DNA of 64,000 bases from Caldicellulosiruptor diazotrophicus (GCF_017347585.1 NZ_AP024480.1:1324001-1388000), one strand, 5' to 3'. Shown: positions 27,135 through 36,242, counted from the stretch's first letter. A program made the numbers and translations. The notes: a model not told the origin generated them from the sequence alone.

Positions 27135-28046
27135 TTAGCCCATTTCAAGCATCTTAGAAAGTGCTCTTTTTGCGCCTTCCATAATTTCTTCCTCAACTTC
27201 TATCTGGTACCTCTCATACAAAAGAGCATCTCTTACCGATTGCAAAGTATTCTTCTTCATATTAGGACAAATCATCCCTGGATGAAGAATATAAAACTTC
27301 TTGTCGGGATTTAGCTTCTTTAAACTGTATAGCACTCCCATCTCTGTTCCAATAATAAACTCTTTTTCTTTTGAGGCAGTAGCAAAATCTATTATCTGTT
27401 TTGTACTTCCGACAAAGTCAGCAAGCTCAACTACTTCCGGTCTACACTCAGGATGGACCAAAACCAAAGCATTTGGATGTAAAGACTTGGCTTTTTCAAC
27501 ATCCTCTTTTTTTATCTTGTAATGGGTAATACAGAATCCTTCCCATAGAATGATGTCTTTTTCAGGTACCTGTTTTTTTACAAAACTCCCTAAGTTTTTG
27601 TCTGGCAAAAAAATTATTTTGTCATTGGGAAAGTCTTTTACAATTTTTACAGCATTTGATGAAGTACAGATAACATCTGATTTTGCTTTGACAGAAGCAG
27701 GAGAGTTAATATAACATACAATTGAATAATCAGGATATTTCTTTTTTAAATTTTCAACATCTTCTGCAGTCACCATATCAGCAAGAGGACATCCAGCATC
27801 TATCTCTGGCAATAGGACTTTTTTATGTGGCGAAAGTATCTTTGCACTCTCAGCCATAAAATGAACTCCACAAAACACTATAACTTTTTCAGGACGCTGA
27901 GCACATACTTTGCTAAGATAAAAAGAGTCGCCCACAAAATCTGCAATCTCCTGCACTTCATCAATTTGATAATTGTGAGCAACTATCAAAGCTTTCTTTT
28001 CTTCTTTTAGCTTGTAAATTTCATTTTTAACCACTTCTATATTCAA
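27135..28046 (-). CDS. nadA: Quinolinate synthase (4Fe-4S)
   Basis: About 303 residues. [59 protein letters not shown] and [11 protein letters not shown] contain the three cluster Cys and the substrate-binding His/Ser residues. It condenses iminoaspartate with dihydroxyacetone phosphate. TTG 28046 gives a reasonable distance to GCGAGTGA; the GTG at 28055 abuts it. Transcribed from a strong promoter 40-60 nt upstream. Confidence 0.93.
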   Translation of the reverse strand: MNIEVVKNEIYKLKEEKKALIVAHNYQIDEVQEIADFVGDSFYLSKVCAQRPEKVIVFCGVHFMAESAKILSPHKKVLLPEIDAGCPLADMVTAEDVENLKKKYPDYSIVCYINSPASVKAKSDVICTSSNAVKIVKDFPNDKIIFLPDKNLGSFVKKQVPEKDIILWEGFCITHYKIKKEDVEKAKSLHPNALVLVHPECRPEVVELADFVGSTKQIIDFATASKEKEFIIGTEMGVLYSLKKLNPDKKFYILHPGMICPNMKKNTLQSVRDALLYERYQIEVEEEIMEGAKRALSKMLEMG

Positions 28047-28084
28047 TAATATCACTCGCTTTTCTTGGTAAGATTTTTATCATT

Positions 28085-28113
28085 AATATACCATTTAAGA
28101 AGACCAAAATCAA
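28085..28113 (-). promoter_or_regulatory. Sigma-A promoter of the nadABC operon
   Basis: Minus strand TTGATT (28113-28108), exactly 17 nt, TATATT (28090-28085). The predicted transcription start near 28078 leaves a leader of about 30 nt before nadA. Confidence 0.75.
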
Positions 28114-28129
28114 CATACACAAAAGATTC

Positions 28130-28546
28130 TTAGCTTCCATTATAAAAGTCAAGATATCCCTGGAGAATATAAACTGCCGCAACCTTGTCAATTATCTTTT
28201 TTTTTCTTTTCCAGTTTAGTTCTTCATATATCACCCTTTCAACAGCTTTTGTTGAAAATCTCTCATCCCATTTTACAATCTCTACATTGTATCTGCTTTC
28301 AATCTTTTCAGAAATCTCATCAATTTTTTTGAGTTTTTCATCTTTCTGATCAGGATGCAGCTTAGAAAGAGGATAGCCTATCACAACCTTTTCTATATTG
28401 TATCTTTGAAATATCTTGTCAAGCTCCTCAAACAAATCTTTATTTCGTAGCTCAATTGTCATAACCGGCTGAGCAGTAATTTTGAGTGGGTCTGAAATTG
28501 CAACACCAACTCTGCTGTTACCTATGTCAAGACAAAGAATCCTCAA
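28130..28546 (-). CDS. ruvX: Putative pre-16S rRNA nuclease / Holliday-junction resolvase-like YqgF (RuvX)
   Basis: 138 residues with the RNase H-like start CLDIGNSRVGVAISDP, VVIGYPLSKLHPD and WDERFSTKAVERV, carrying the acidic catalytic residues. YqgF homologues mature 16S rRNA; the resolvase name is historical. It lies in a run with ireB upstream, as in Bacillus (yrzL-yrrK), although here two extra genes separate them. Confidence 0.9.
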   Translation of the reverse strand: MRILCLDIGNSRVGVAISDPLKITAQPVMTIELRNKDLFEELDKIFQRYNIEKVVIGYPLSKLHPDQKDEKLKKIDEISEKIESRYNVEIVKWDERFSTKAVERVIYEELNWKRKKKIIDKVAAVYILQGYLDFYNGS

Positions 28547-28579
28547 TTTACAACCACCTTTCTACTTTTCCAATTTGCT

Positions 28580-29527
28580 TCAGATTACTTTCAAAGCAAA
28601 AAGCTTACAATAGCTGCTGCAGTATCCACAGCAAAGACATTTGGAGTAATCAACAATCACTTTTCTATCTTTCACAGAAATAGCATTTTGGTGGCAATGC
28701 AAGGCGCACTCTCCACAGCCTTCACACCAGCTTTCAACATGAAGCTTTTTTGTCTTTATATTTTCTAATAATTCCTTTTCCAAGTAAACCTTCTTTGCCT
28801 CAAAGCATCTAATATTATAATCAACCTCAAATATACTTTGCATACCAATTGCAACAGAATGAAGATATGGAAAGTCAAATATAAACTCAAGCGCTTGTTT
28901 AAAATTAGAAAGGAGGTTGCCTCCACCAAATATTTTCATAGCAAAAATTCCTTTGCCGTGTATGTAAGCTTGTTTTATCGCCTCTGCCATCTCATCAACT
29001 GTACCATCTACAATTCCGATTCCTTTGTAGTTAAATATTGGATGGATAACTTCAATTTCTGGATATTTGAGGGCATCTTTTACCGCCTTTACATAGTGGG
29101 TAGAAATGCCAAAATGTTTGATATACCCTTTTTCTTTTGCTTTTAAAAAATACTCAACTGCTTCATAATGTCCTTTGAAAGTATGCTCACCTTCCTGTTC
29201 ATGGAGCATAAATAGGTCTATGTAGTCAACATCCAGCTCTTTCAAAGCCTTATATAAAGAAAACTCTGCTGATTTTTTATCATAAGCATATGATTTTGTA
29301 GATATCACAGGTCGTATCCCACTTATCTGGATTGACTTTCTTATGTATTCATATGTCTCATACAACTCAGCAGTATCAACAAAATTTATGCCTTTTCGAT
29401 ATGCGTACGCTAAAAGCCTTGCCCCATCTTCAATAGATAATCTCTTTTGAAGCGGTCCCATAGTCAATGTACCAAAACATATTTTGCTCACATAAAGTGA
29501 TGTATTTCCAAGTTTAATTATTTCCAT
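28580..29527 (-). CDS. Aldo/keto reductase with C-terminal 2x[4Fe-4S] ferredoxin domain
   Basis: About 315 residues. The TIM-barrel part (1-245) has the AKR pattern: FGTLTMG, NFVDTAELYETYEYI (catalytic Asp-Tyr), and HFGISTHYVKAV. The last 60 residues form a clostridial-type ferredoxin: CEGCGECALHC and CLCCGYCSSYC. Such fusions are common in anaerobes, but the physiological substrate is unknown. ATG 29527 is preferred (GGTGA 6 nt before). It overlaps the membrane-protein stop by 14 nt. Confidence 0.85.
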   Translation of the reverse strand: MEIIKLGNTSLYVSKICFGTLTMGPLQKRLSIEDGARLLAYAYRKGINFVDTAELYETYEYIRKSIQISGIRPVISTKSYAYDKKSAEFSLYKALKELDVDYIDLFMLHEQEGEHTFKGHYEAVEYFLKAKEKGYIKHFGISTHYVKAVKDALKYPEIEVIHPIFNYKGIGIVDGTVDEMAEAIKQAYIHGKGIFAMKIFGGGNLLSNFKQALEFIFDFPYLHSVAIGMQSIFEVDYNIRCFEAKKVYLEKELLENIKTKKLHVESWCEGCGECALHCHQNAISVKDRKVIVDYSKCLCCGYCSSYCKLFALKVI

Positions 29528-31022
29528 ATTCATTCACCAACTTTGCAAGGTATATACTCAAGTTTAAAAATCCTAATAAAAGACCTACAATTATCGTACC
29601 TGAATCGTTCAAAAGCCATCCAAACATAGTGATTATAATAAACAATTTTATCTTTTCTCTTTCAAGTGATCTCAAAACCAAAATTTTATTTTTGGACAAA
29701 GCTAAGATACTTAAAGCTACAGAGCAATTAACAAGCAAAATTGTCAATGGATAGGATACAAAATAAGAAAGATTCATGAACAATTTTCTTTTTATTGTGT
29801 CAAGCAAAACCTCAGTGTTTGAAAAAACATTAAATAGATAGCTATTCTTGAAGATAGCAAAAACTATCAAGATTGCAACTGGTAACAACAAAAAAATCAT
29901 CTTTTTTTTATTTTCTGATTTTATAACTGAAAATAAAGTAAAACCTAAAAGTATAGAAACAAGCCCGCCAAAATTTATACCATAATATGGAATCGTCAAA
30001 AATATAGCTAAGGCCCCGAGTATTATATAAACATTTTTTAAAGGAATTTTAGTTGCAACTGAAAATACAAATGTAAAGCCCAATAAATAAGCAAAAAATT
30101 CATTGCCTATACCATAAAACCTGTTTGCAAATGAAGGATGATATCCTGCAGTAGAAATAAGTTGCAAATAGTTGTCATAAAAAATAGCCTGAATCAAAAT
30201 AGAAAGGATTCCAGCCAAAGCAACTCCAGCTTGAGTTTTTTCTAAACTGAAGTATGATAATATTAACGAGGTTGCAAAAAACAGTAATAAAAATACAAAA
30301 ACATGGTTAATATACTGAACTATTATCGGTGAGTAGATAATAAAAAGGTATGAAAGTATCACAGTGGTAGGCAATAATTTTAAAATATACATACGTATGC
30401 CGTTTCCTGCATCTATTTTAAAATCGCCAAAATAGATTGTTGCTTCTAAAATTGAGAAAATAATAATAACAGTAAAAAGCACTATCAAATACTTATTAAG
30501 ATACATAAGCTGATAATTCAATACCCAAAAAAACTTCCACAAGTATTGTAAAAAGTCTTTTGCTATTAACATTTTAGCATCTTTATTAAACTTGCCTTCT
30601 AATATATCCATAAACTCTCTGTCCAGTACAAGCCCAGCTCTTTTAGTGTGAACTGATTTGAAAGTAAAAAAGCCTTCATCAGAAAGGTTATTGAACACAA
30701 AGATTAACCTGCCATCACCACTGTATAAAAAAAATAGACCCTCTTTTTTCTTTTTCATCTGTGATAGATTACTAATATTTGTCCCTTTTTTTCCAAGATA
30801 TTCTTTAATCTTTTGACTTCTTTCTTCATCTTTTAAAACTACAATCACTGCCCAACCTTTTTTGCTACTTGAAATAACTTCTTTTACAGTAGCAAAAAAA
30901 TATTTATTAATAAACTCTTTCCCTTCAAACTTGTAGAAACTGAATGCGAAACTTAAGCTGAAAATTAAACTACTCAACATTATTATCAATATAAAACTTA
31001 ACAATTTCTTCCAATATTTCAT
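29514..31022 (-). CDS. Polytopic membrane protein of unknown function
   Basis: About 502 residues. A first span (about 10-30) is followed by a roughly 140-residue soluble, probably extracytoplasmic region containing a possible beta-rich domain ([36 protein letters not shown]), then some ten membrane spans. A loop reads [18 protein letters not shown] and a late span contains LNDSGTII; paired motifs of this style occur in large uncharacterised membrane proteins whose N-terminus is often a phosphatase-like domain. The AAGGAG and the start lie inside ireB, giving a 53-nt overlap. No function can be named. Confidence 0.75.
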   Translation of the reverse strand: MKYWKKLLSFILIIMLSSLIFSLSFAFSFYKFEGKEFINKYFFATVKEVISSSKKGWAVIVVLKDEERSQKIKEYLGKKGTNISNLSQMKKKKEGLFFLYSGDGRLIFVFNNLSDEGFFTFKSVHTKRAGLVLDREFMDILEGKFNKDAKMLIAKDFLQYLWKFFWVLNYQLMYLNKYLIVLFTVIIIFSILEATIYFGDFKIDAGNGIRMYILKLLPTTVILSYLFIIYSPIIVQYINHVFVFLLLFFATSLILSYFSLEKTQAGVALAGILSILIQAIFYDNYLQLISTAGYHPSFANRFYGIGNEFFAYLLGFTFVFSVATKIPLKNVYIILGALAIFLTIPYYGINFGGLVSILLGFTLFSVIKSENKKKMIFLLLPVAILIVFAIFKNSYLFNVFSNTEVLLDTIKRKLFMNLSYFVSYPLTILLVNCSVALSILALSKNKILVLRSLEREKIKLFIIITMFGWLLNDSGTIIVGLLLGFLNLSIYLAKLVNEYGNN

Positions 31023-31224
31023 CTCTTTCAATTCTCCTTATTATAGAGCGGGCATTCTTATGATTAGTAATATAAGTTGGATCGCCCGATATTAAGTATC
31101 CTACAAGTTGCGCAATTGGATTGTAACCCTTTTCTTTCAGCGCACTGTAAACCTCACTCAATATCTCTTTAACCTTTTTGTCCATACTCTCTTCAAATGA
31201 AAAATGTTGAGTTTTATCGTTCAT
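30970..31224 (-). CDS. ireB: IreB-family regulatory phosphoprotein (UPF0297, YrzL)
   Basis: 84 residues, the whole family length: [38 protein letters not shown] and [18 protein letters not shown]. In enterococci IreB is phosphorylated by the Ser/Thr kinase IreK and tunes envelope stress resistance. In many Firmicutes it lies between alaS and ruvX; here alaS is absent and a membrane-protein gene overlaps its 3' end. Confidence 0.93.
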   Translation of the reverse strand: MNDKTQHFSFEESMDKKVKEILSEVYSALKEKGYNPIAQLVGYLISGDPTYITNHKNARSIIRRIERDEILEEIVKFYIDNNVE

Positions 31225-31250
31225 TTCTTATACCACCCTTTAATTAATTT

Positions 31251-31292
31251 TTAAGCCCTCATCCACAATTTTAACTCTGGATGAAGGCTTAA
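31251..31292 (-). terminator. Inverted repeat between trmH and ireB, possible terminator
   Basis: TTAAGCCCTCATCCA (31251-31265) is complementary to 31278-31292 with one mismatch. The position, directly after the TrmH-family stop, suits a terminator or processing site, but on the minus strand it is followed by an A/U mix and not a clean U run. Confidence 0.45.
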
Positions 31293-31295
31293 ATT

Positions 31296-32108
31296 CTATC
31301 TTTTTCTCAATTCATACAACACAATTGAAGCTGCCACCGCCGCATTTAAAGACTCTACTTTGCCAACCATAGGAATTTTTATCTTTCTTGTTGCCACCTT
31401 TGCAAAAGAATCGCTAACTCCTTCAGACTCATTACCAATAACAACACAAAATCTTTTGTCAGGAACAACTTTTGAAATTTCAATATCACCATACGGCGTT
31501 GCCACATAAACTGCAAAGCTATTATCTTTTAGGATTTTGATTAATTTTCCCTCTTCAGCCTCTCTCATAATATGCAGATGAAAAAGTGAACCCATTGTGG
31601 CACGTATTGTCTTGGGATTGTAGATATCAACTGTACCCTTTGTTGTAATAATAGCATCAAATTCAAATGCATCAGCACATCTAATTAATGTTCCTAAATT
31701 GCCAGGGTCCTGTAGATTGTTAGCTATAACTACTCTTCTCAGATTTTTTATAAAGTTTATGTCTTTGTCAACAAAGTTACACTCAGCTAAAATACCTTGC
31801 GGTGTAGAAGTTGTAGTAATGTATTCAAACAACTTATCAGGAATCTCAATAACTCTTTTTATTTTCCCATCTTCTAAAAGACGCTTGCACTCCCAGTAAA
31901 ATTCTTGATACCTATCTTTCGCCTGTTGAGAAAATATCACCAAGTTTATACATTCAATCTGATAGTCAATAGCTTCTTTTACAAGTTTTAAACCTTCAAT
32001 TATGAAAGACCTAAACTCTTCTCTGTACTTTTTATCATGCAGTTTTTTTACTCTCTTTATACATTCGTTCTCGCGACTGCTAATAAACTCAACTTTTTTT
32101 GTGGACAT
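31296..32108 (-). CDS. TrmH/SpoU-family RNA 2'-O-methyltransferase
   Basis: 270 residues: an N-terminal substrate-binding domain (SRENECIKRVKKLHDKKYR, RSFIIEGLKLVKEAI), then the SPOUT knot with NNLQDPGNLGTLIRCADAF (motif 1), GNESEGVSD (motif 2) and IPMVGKVESLNAAVAASIVL (motif 3). It methylates ribose in 23S rRNA or tRNA; the exact site cannot be read. It lies after the infC-rpmI-rplT operon and could be read from it. Confidence 0.9.
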   Translation of the reverse strand: MSTKKVEFISSRENECIKRVKKLHDKKYREEFRSFIIEGLKLVKEAIDYQIECINLVIFSQQAKDRYQEFYWECKRLLEDGKIKRVIEIPDKLFEYITTTSTPQGILAECNFVDKDINFIKNLRRVVIANNLQDPGNLGTLIRCADAFEFDAIITTKGTVDIYNPKTIRATMGSLFHLHIMREAEEGKLIKILKDNSFAVYVATPYGDIEISKVVPDKRFCVVIGNESEGVSDSFAKVATRKIKIPMVGKVESLNAAVAASIVLYELRKR

Positions 32109-32152
32109 CTTACCAATAACCCTTGTTCAAAAAAATTAAAATTTAAAACATT

Positions 32153-32512
32153 TTACTGCGCATTTATTTGCTTTTTAGCAATTTCAACCAGCTCAGCAAA
32201 TGCTTTTTGGTCATTAACAGCCATATCTGCTAAGACTTTTCTATTAAGATTAATTCCTGCTTTCTTAAGACCATTCATAAACTTGCTGTACGAAAGACCA
32301 TTTTGTCTTGCTGCTGCATTAATTCTTGTTATCCACAGCCTTCTAAAATCTCTCTTTTTAAGCCTTCTACCTATATATGCATATCTTAAAGACCTCATTA
32401 CAGCTACATGCGCTTGTTTAAAAATCTTGCTCTTTGCACCAAAATAACCCTTTGCAAGTTTTAGCCATTTTTTATGTCTCTTTCTTGCCCAAACACCATT
32501 TTTTATTCTCAT
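32153..32512 (-). CDS. rplT: 50S ribosomal protein L20
   Basis: 119 residues, family length, with [39 protein letters not shown] and [20 protein letters not shown]. Needed for early 50S assembly; in Bacillus L20 also binds the leader of its own operon. The leader found at 33332-33470 fits such autoregulation. Last gene of infC-rpmI-rplT. Confidence 0.97.
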   Translation of the reverse strand: MRIKNGVWARKRHKKWLKLAKGYFGAKSKIFKQAHVAVMRSLRYAYIGRRLKKRDFRRLWITRINAAARQNGLSYSKFMNGLKKAGINLNRKVLADMAVNDQKAFAELVEIAKKQINAQ

Positions 32513-32544
32513 TTATAACTCTACCTCCTGCTCAAAATTGTTGT

Positions 32545-32742
32545 TTATAGGTACGGCAAAAGCTTTTTGACTGCTTTAACGTTAGTAGCATCAACAACCA
32601 CCGTCTTTTTCAAATTTCTCTTTCTCTTTCTTGACTTACCGCTCAAAAGGTGACTTTTACCTGCTTTCTTTCTCAAATATTTCCCACTTCCGCTAATCTT
32701 AATTCTTTTTGCAAGACCTCTATGTGTTTTTAGTTTCGGCAT
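32545..32742 (-). CDS. rpmI: 50S ribosomal protein L35
   Basis: 65 residues beginning MPKLKTHRGLAKRIK, very basic, with GKSHLLSGKSRKRKRNLKK. The ATG at 32742 is 7 nt after GGAGGAG; the seven-residue upstream extension from 32763 just translates the ribosome-binding site. Sits between infC and rplT. Confidence 0.97.
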   Translation of the reverse strand: MPKLKTHRGLAKRIKISGSGKYLRKKAGKSHLLSGKSRKRKRNLKKTVVVDATNVKAVKKLLPYL

Positions 32743-32769
32743 CAAAAAACTCCTCCCCATCAAAAATTT

Positions 32770-33285
32770 TTATTGCTGTTTTGGCGCAATGACCGCTGTA
32801 AGGTTCTTACCATCCAATTTTGGCTTTTTCTCAACAACTCCGTACTCTTTTATCTTTTCTATAAACTTGTTTATAATCTCTTCACCTATTTCAGGATGCA
32901 AGACTTCACGACCCCTAAAGCGAATAGATACCTTTACTTTGTCTCCATCCTGTAAAAATCTAATTGCATTTTTTACTTTTACGTTAAAGTCATGTTCTTC
33001 AATTGTGGTTGTAAGCCTGATTTCTTTTACGTTAATAACCTTTTGATTTTTCTTTGCCTCTTTCTCTTTTTTGGCAAGTTCAAACTTATACTTGCCATAA
33101 TCCATTATCTTGCACACAGGCGGATTAGCATGAGGAGCAATCTTAACTAAATCAAGCTTTTTTTCCTCAGCAATCCTCAGTGCCTCTTTTATGCTCATAA
33201 TTCCAAGTTGAACACCGTTCTCATCAATAACTCTTACCTCTTTGTCTCTTATCTGCTCATTAATGAGCAAATCTTTATTATTTAT
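32770..33285 (-). CDS. infC: Translation initiation factor IF-3, apparent AUA start
   Basis: About 171 residues. INEQIRDKEVRVIDENG near the N-terminus, then IAPHANPPVCKIMDYGKYKFE and the C-domain (RFRGREVLHPEIG). AGGAGGTG lies 9 nt upstream of ATA at 33285-33283 and 24 nt from the first conventional codon (TTG 33270). Starting at ATA gives (M)NNKDLLINEQIRD, which aligns with the Bacillus IF-3 N-terminus, whose start is AUU. IF-3 rejects non-canonical start codons, so a rare start provides negative autoregulation. AUA is inferred from spacing and alignment. Confidence 0.92.
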   Translation of the reverse strand: MNNKDLLINEQIRDKEVRVIDENGVQLGIMSIKEALRIAEEKKLDLVKIAPHANPPVCKIMDYGKYKFELAKKEKEAKKNQKVINVKEIRLTTTIEEHDFNVKVKNAIRFLQDGDKVKVSIRFRGREVLHPEIGEEIINKFIEKIKEYGVVEKKPKLDGKNLTAVIAPKQQ

Positions 33286-33331
33286 ATTAAAACACCTCCT
33301 GGAAATAAATAACCCTAATTCCTAATTTAAA

Positions 33332-33362
33332 CAAAAAGTGGATAGAAGCATAGCCTATCCAC
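33332..33362 (-). terminator. Intrinsic terminator (attenuator) upstream of infC
   Basis: 8-bp GC-containing stem with nine-base interior followed by five U and UGUUU. It lies between the promoter and infC, so must be conditionally bypassed. Confidence 0.8.
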
Positions 33363-33470
33363 TCCCGTAACTCTTTTTGAGCCATATTAAATGGCTCAAA
33401 AAGCACTATTGACCCTCCGAGTCATTTCTCGGAAAGGTGAGAAGCGATAGACTTCTACTTCTTTTTCACC
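33332..33470 (-). promoter_or_regulatory. L20-type autoregulatory leader of infC-rpmI-rplT with attenuator
   Basis: The leader RNA contains several stems and ends in a strong terminator: GTGGATAG/CTATCCAC (33338-33345 with 33355-33362) followed by U5 (33337-33333). Upstream, a 13-bp stem (33373-33385 with 33391-33403) and segments GGTGAGAAGCGATAG and GACCCTCCGAG recall the Bacillus L20 leader. Repression by L20 through premature termination is the known mechanism in Bacillus; here it is inferred. Confidence 0.72.
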
Positions 33471-33476
33471 TCTATA

Positions 33477-33506
33477 AGGATACCATATATACTTTGAAAA
33501 TGTCAA
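33477..33506 (-). promoter_or_regulatory. Sigma-A promoter of infC-rpmI-rplT
   Basis: Minus strand TTGACA (33506-33501), 18 nt, TATCCT (33482-33477) with the extended -10 TG one base upstream. The start of transcription would be near 33470, leaving a leader of about 185 nt. Confidence 0.72.
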
Positions 33507-33530
33507 TATCAAAAAAGAAAAATTTGAAGT

Positions 33531-33929
33531 TTATGGCTTTAGCATAAAGTTAAGTCCCCACGTTACTCCAAACTTATCGGTTATAACTGCATGTAGCGCA
33601 CCCCAAAATGTCTTTTGTAAAGGAAATCTTACTGTCCCTTCCTTTGAAAGATTATTATAAATCATTTTAATCTCCTCTTCTGAGTCACATTCAATCACAA
33701 GTGTAATGTTGCTTCCTTCATTAGTGTTATTAAATTGGTCTGCTAAATATATTACGCATTCATCAGATAAAAAAAGTTCTGCATGGAGTACCTTACCTTT
33801 GGAATTCTCAAAACCTGGAACGTTATCAGCCATCTGAACATTTTTTACTTCTGCTCCAAACACATCTTTATAGTATTCTATTGCCTGTGCACAATCATTG
33901 AGATGAAGTTCAGGAATTACTTTTTTCAT
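33531..33929 (-). CDS. VOC-superfamily protein, PhnB/glyoxalase-like
   Basis: 132 residues with the paired beta-alpha-beta-beta-beta pattern: PELHLNDCAQAIEYYKDVFG, KVLHAELFLSDECVIYLAD and FWGALHAVITDKFGVTWGLN (the HAV..DKFGVTW end is the PhnB signature). Metal ligands are not complete enough to predict activity. Monocistronic, between infC and larE. Role unknown. Confidence 0.78.
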   Translation of the reverse strand: MKKVIPELHLNDCAQAIEYYKDVFGAEVKNVQMADNVPGFENSKGKVLHAELFLSDECVIYLADQFNNTNEGSNITLVIECDSEEEIKMIYNNLSKEGTVRFPLQKTFWGALHAVITDKFGVTWGLNFMLKP

Positions 33930-33996
33930 TTTTTATTTCCTACCTTTCAAATCAAAAAAATATAATTTTTATACACACTTTATTTTAATACAAAGT

Positions 33997-34827
33997 TCAC
34001 AAATTCAAACTCAAATTCATACTCCCTGTTCTGTACCCCTCTAAATCTAAAGTAATATACAAAAAACCTAACTCTTTAAACTTATTCCTAACACTCTCTA
34101 TTAACTTAATATCTAAAAACTTCTCCATCTCATCCTTACCTATTTCTATTCGTGCAAGTTTGTCTTGATGATACCTTACCCTCACCTGCTTAAACCCAAG
34201 TCCAAGTAAATATTCCTCAGCTTTTTCTATCATGCTCAATTTTTCTTTTGTTATTCTTTCTCCGTAAGGTATACGTGAAGAAAGGCATGCAAAGGCAGGT
34301 TTGTCCCATGTTGGAAGTCCAAACTCTTTTGACAATTTCCTAATATCCTCTTTTGTAAGCCCAGCAACTTTAAGTGGACTTACAACATTAAGCTCACATG
34401 CCGCCTTCATGCCAGGTCTAAAATCATTCAAATCATCAAAGTTTGAACCATCCGCAACATACTCAATTCCATGTGCCTTTGCTACTTTCCATATCTTTTC
34501 AAAAAGCTCTTTTTTGCAGTAATAGCATCTATCAACAGGGTTCTTATTGAATCCCTCAATTTCAAGCTCTTCTGATTCTATGACTATGTGTTTTGCTCCT
34601 ACTTGTTTTATGAATGTTATTGCATCATTGAGTTCTCTTTTTGGATAGGTTGAGGATGTTGCAGTCACAGCAATAACTCTATCTCCTAAAACATCATAAG
34701 CAACTTTGACTAAAAATGTACTATCCACTCCACCTGAATAAGCAATTGCAAGGCTTCCTAAGCTTTTGATATAGTTTTTTAATTTTTCATATTTTCCTTG
34801 TAATGTTTCATCTATTATGATATCCAT
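33997..34827 (-). CDS. larE: ATP-dependent sacrificial sulfur transferase LarE, three-cysteine type
   Basis: 276 residues. PP-loop SGGVDSTFLVKVAYD (residues 33-47) for ATP pyrophosphatase activity; then DRCYYCKKELF and AFACLSSRIPYG. LarE supplies sulfur for the nickel-pincer nucleotide of lactate racemase. Lactobacillus LarE has one reactive Cys; forms with CxxC plus the ACxxSR Cys, as here, bind a [4Fe-4S] cluster (Thermotoga type) and can act catalytically. No larA, larB or larC is nearby. Good GGAGG ribosome-binding site; own transcript likely. Confidence 0.88.
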   Translation of the reverse strand: MDIIIDETLQGKYEKLKNYIKSLGSLAIAYSGGVDSTFLVKVAYDVLGDRVIAVTATSSTYPKRELNDAITFIKQVGAKHIVIESEELEIEGFNKNPVDRCYYCKKELFEKIWKVAKAHGIEYVADGSNFDDLNDFRPGMKAACELNVVSPLKVAGLTKEDIRKLSKEFGLPTWDKPAFACLSSRIPYGERITKEKLSMIEKAEEYLLGLGFKQVRVRYHQDKLARIEIGKDEMEKFLDIKLIESVRNKFKELGFLYITLDLEGYRTGSMNLSLNL

Positions 34828-34959
34828 AAAATTATCCTCCTGTATGTTATTGTATTAAATCATTTAGATAGATTTAGTATAAATTTATTTTACACATCTC
34901 TTTTTCTTCTATCAACATCTTTTTAAACACACTAAGTAAGCTACAAGATGTTGTTCTTA

Positions 34960-36240
34960 TCATTTCCTTTTTGAAGAGCAAAATTCCTCAGCAACTTCAA
35001 CGAATTTTTCTACATCATTTTCGCTATGTGCTACAGACAAGAAAAACGCTTCAAATTGAGAGGAAGGAACATAAATATGGTTTTTTATCATATATTCTGC
35101 AAAACTTCTGAACAAGTCTAAATCGCTCATCTTTGCCATCTCGAAATTTTCTACCTTTTCAACTCCAAAAAATATTGTTAGCATTGAACCTACCCTGTTT
35201 ATGCAAAAAGTTAAATTGGAATTAGAAAAGACTTGTGTCAACTCTTTTTCGAGTTTTCCTGATAACATCTCCAAATTATTATAAAAATGAGGATTTTCTT
35301 TAAGCTTCTTGATAGTAACGTACCCTGCACTCATCACAATTGGATTGCCCGACATAGTACCTGCCTGAAAGACATTTCCTTGGGGTGCTAAGCACTGCAT
35401 TATCTCTTTTTTGCCACCAACTGCGCCGCAAGGAAGCCCCCCGCCAATTATCTTTCCAAAAGTTATAAGGTCCGGCTCAACATTATATAAAGCTCTTGCA
35501 CCTTTCAGTGAAAGTCTAAAACCAGTTATCACTTCATCAAAAATCAGAAGACTGCCGTGGAGGTTGCAAATTTCTCTTAGGGCTTGCAAAAACTCTTTTT
35601 TGGCAGGTACAACACCCATATTCCCTGCCACAGGCTCGATTATAACAGCTGCTATCTCATCTTTGTTTTCTTTAAAAGCTTTTTCTACCGAATCTAAATT
35701 GTTGTATTCAACCACAATTGTATTTTGTACAATGTCTTCATCAATTCCCTTTAATCTTAGCTCGGCTACTGCTGACCCTGCTTCTTTCAGAAAGATGTCA
35801 TGATGACCATGATAACAGCCTGCAAACTTTACTATTTTTTTCTTCCCAGTATAGCCTTTCGCAAGTCTTACAGCAGTCATTGTAGCTTCTGTCCCTGAAT
35901 TAACAAATCGAACCATATCAATTTGGGCTGTCTCACATACAAGCTTTGCCATCTTATATTCAATTTCTGTTGGAGCACCAAATGCTATTTGATCTTCCAC
36001 CACTTCTTTTATCCTATTTACAACATCATGGTCACAATGTCCTAATATCATCGCTCCCCATGATAATACAAAGTCAATGTATTCATTGCCATCAATATCA
36101 AATATACGGCAACCTTTTCCTTTTGAGATGACAGGCGGTGTAATACTCAAATTTTTAAATGCACGAACTGGACTGTTAACCCCGCCTGGTATATATCTTT
36201 TGGTGTTGTCAAATACTTCTTTACTTTTGTCAAGTCTCAT
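34960..36240 (-). CDS. hemL: Glutamate-1-semialdehyde 2,1-aminomutase
   Basis: 426 residues. IPGGVNSPVRAFKN at the N-terminus, VNSGTEATMTAVRLA, GCYHGHHD, and the PLP Lys in TFGKIIGGGLPCGA. It makes 5-aminolevulinate from the product of HemA (C5 pathway). Last gene of the hem cluster; 2 nt from hemB. Confidence 0.96.
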   Translation of the reverse strand: MRLDKSKEVFDNTKRYIPGGVNSPVRAFKNLSITPPVISKGKGCRIFDIDGNEYIDFVLSWGAMILGHCDHDVVNRIKEVVEDQIAFGAPTEIEYKMAKLVCETAQIDMVRFVNSGTEATMTAVRLAKGYTGKKKIVKFAGCYHGHHDIFLKEAGSAVAELRLKGIDEDIVQNTIVVEYNNLDSVEKAFKENKDEIAAVIIEPVAGNMGVVPAKKEFLQALREICNLHGSLLIFDEVITGFRLSLKGARALYNVEPDLITFGKIIGGGLPCGAVGGKKEIMQCLAPQGNVFQAGTMSGNPIVMSAGYVTIKKLKENPHFYNNLEMLSGKLEKELTQVFSNSNLTFCINRVGSMLTIFFGVEKVENFEMAKMSDLDLFRSFAEYMIKNHIYVPSSQFEAFFLSVAHSENDVEKFVEVAEEFCSSKRK

Positions 36241-36242
36241 TT

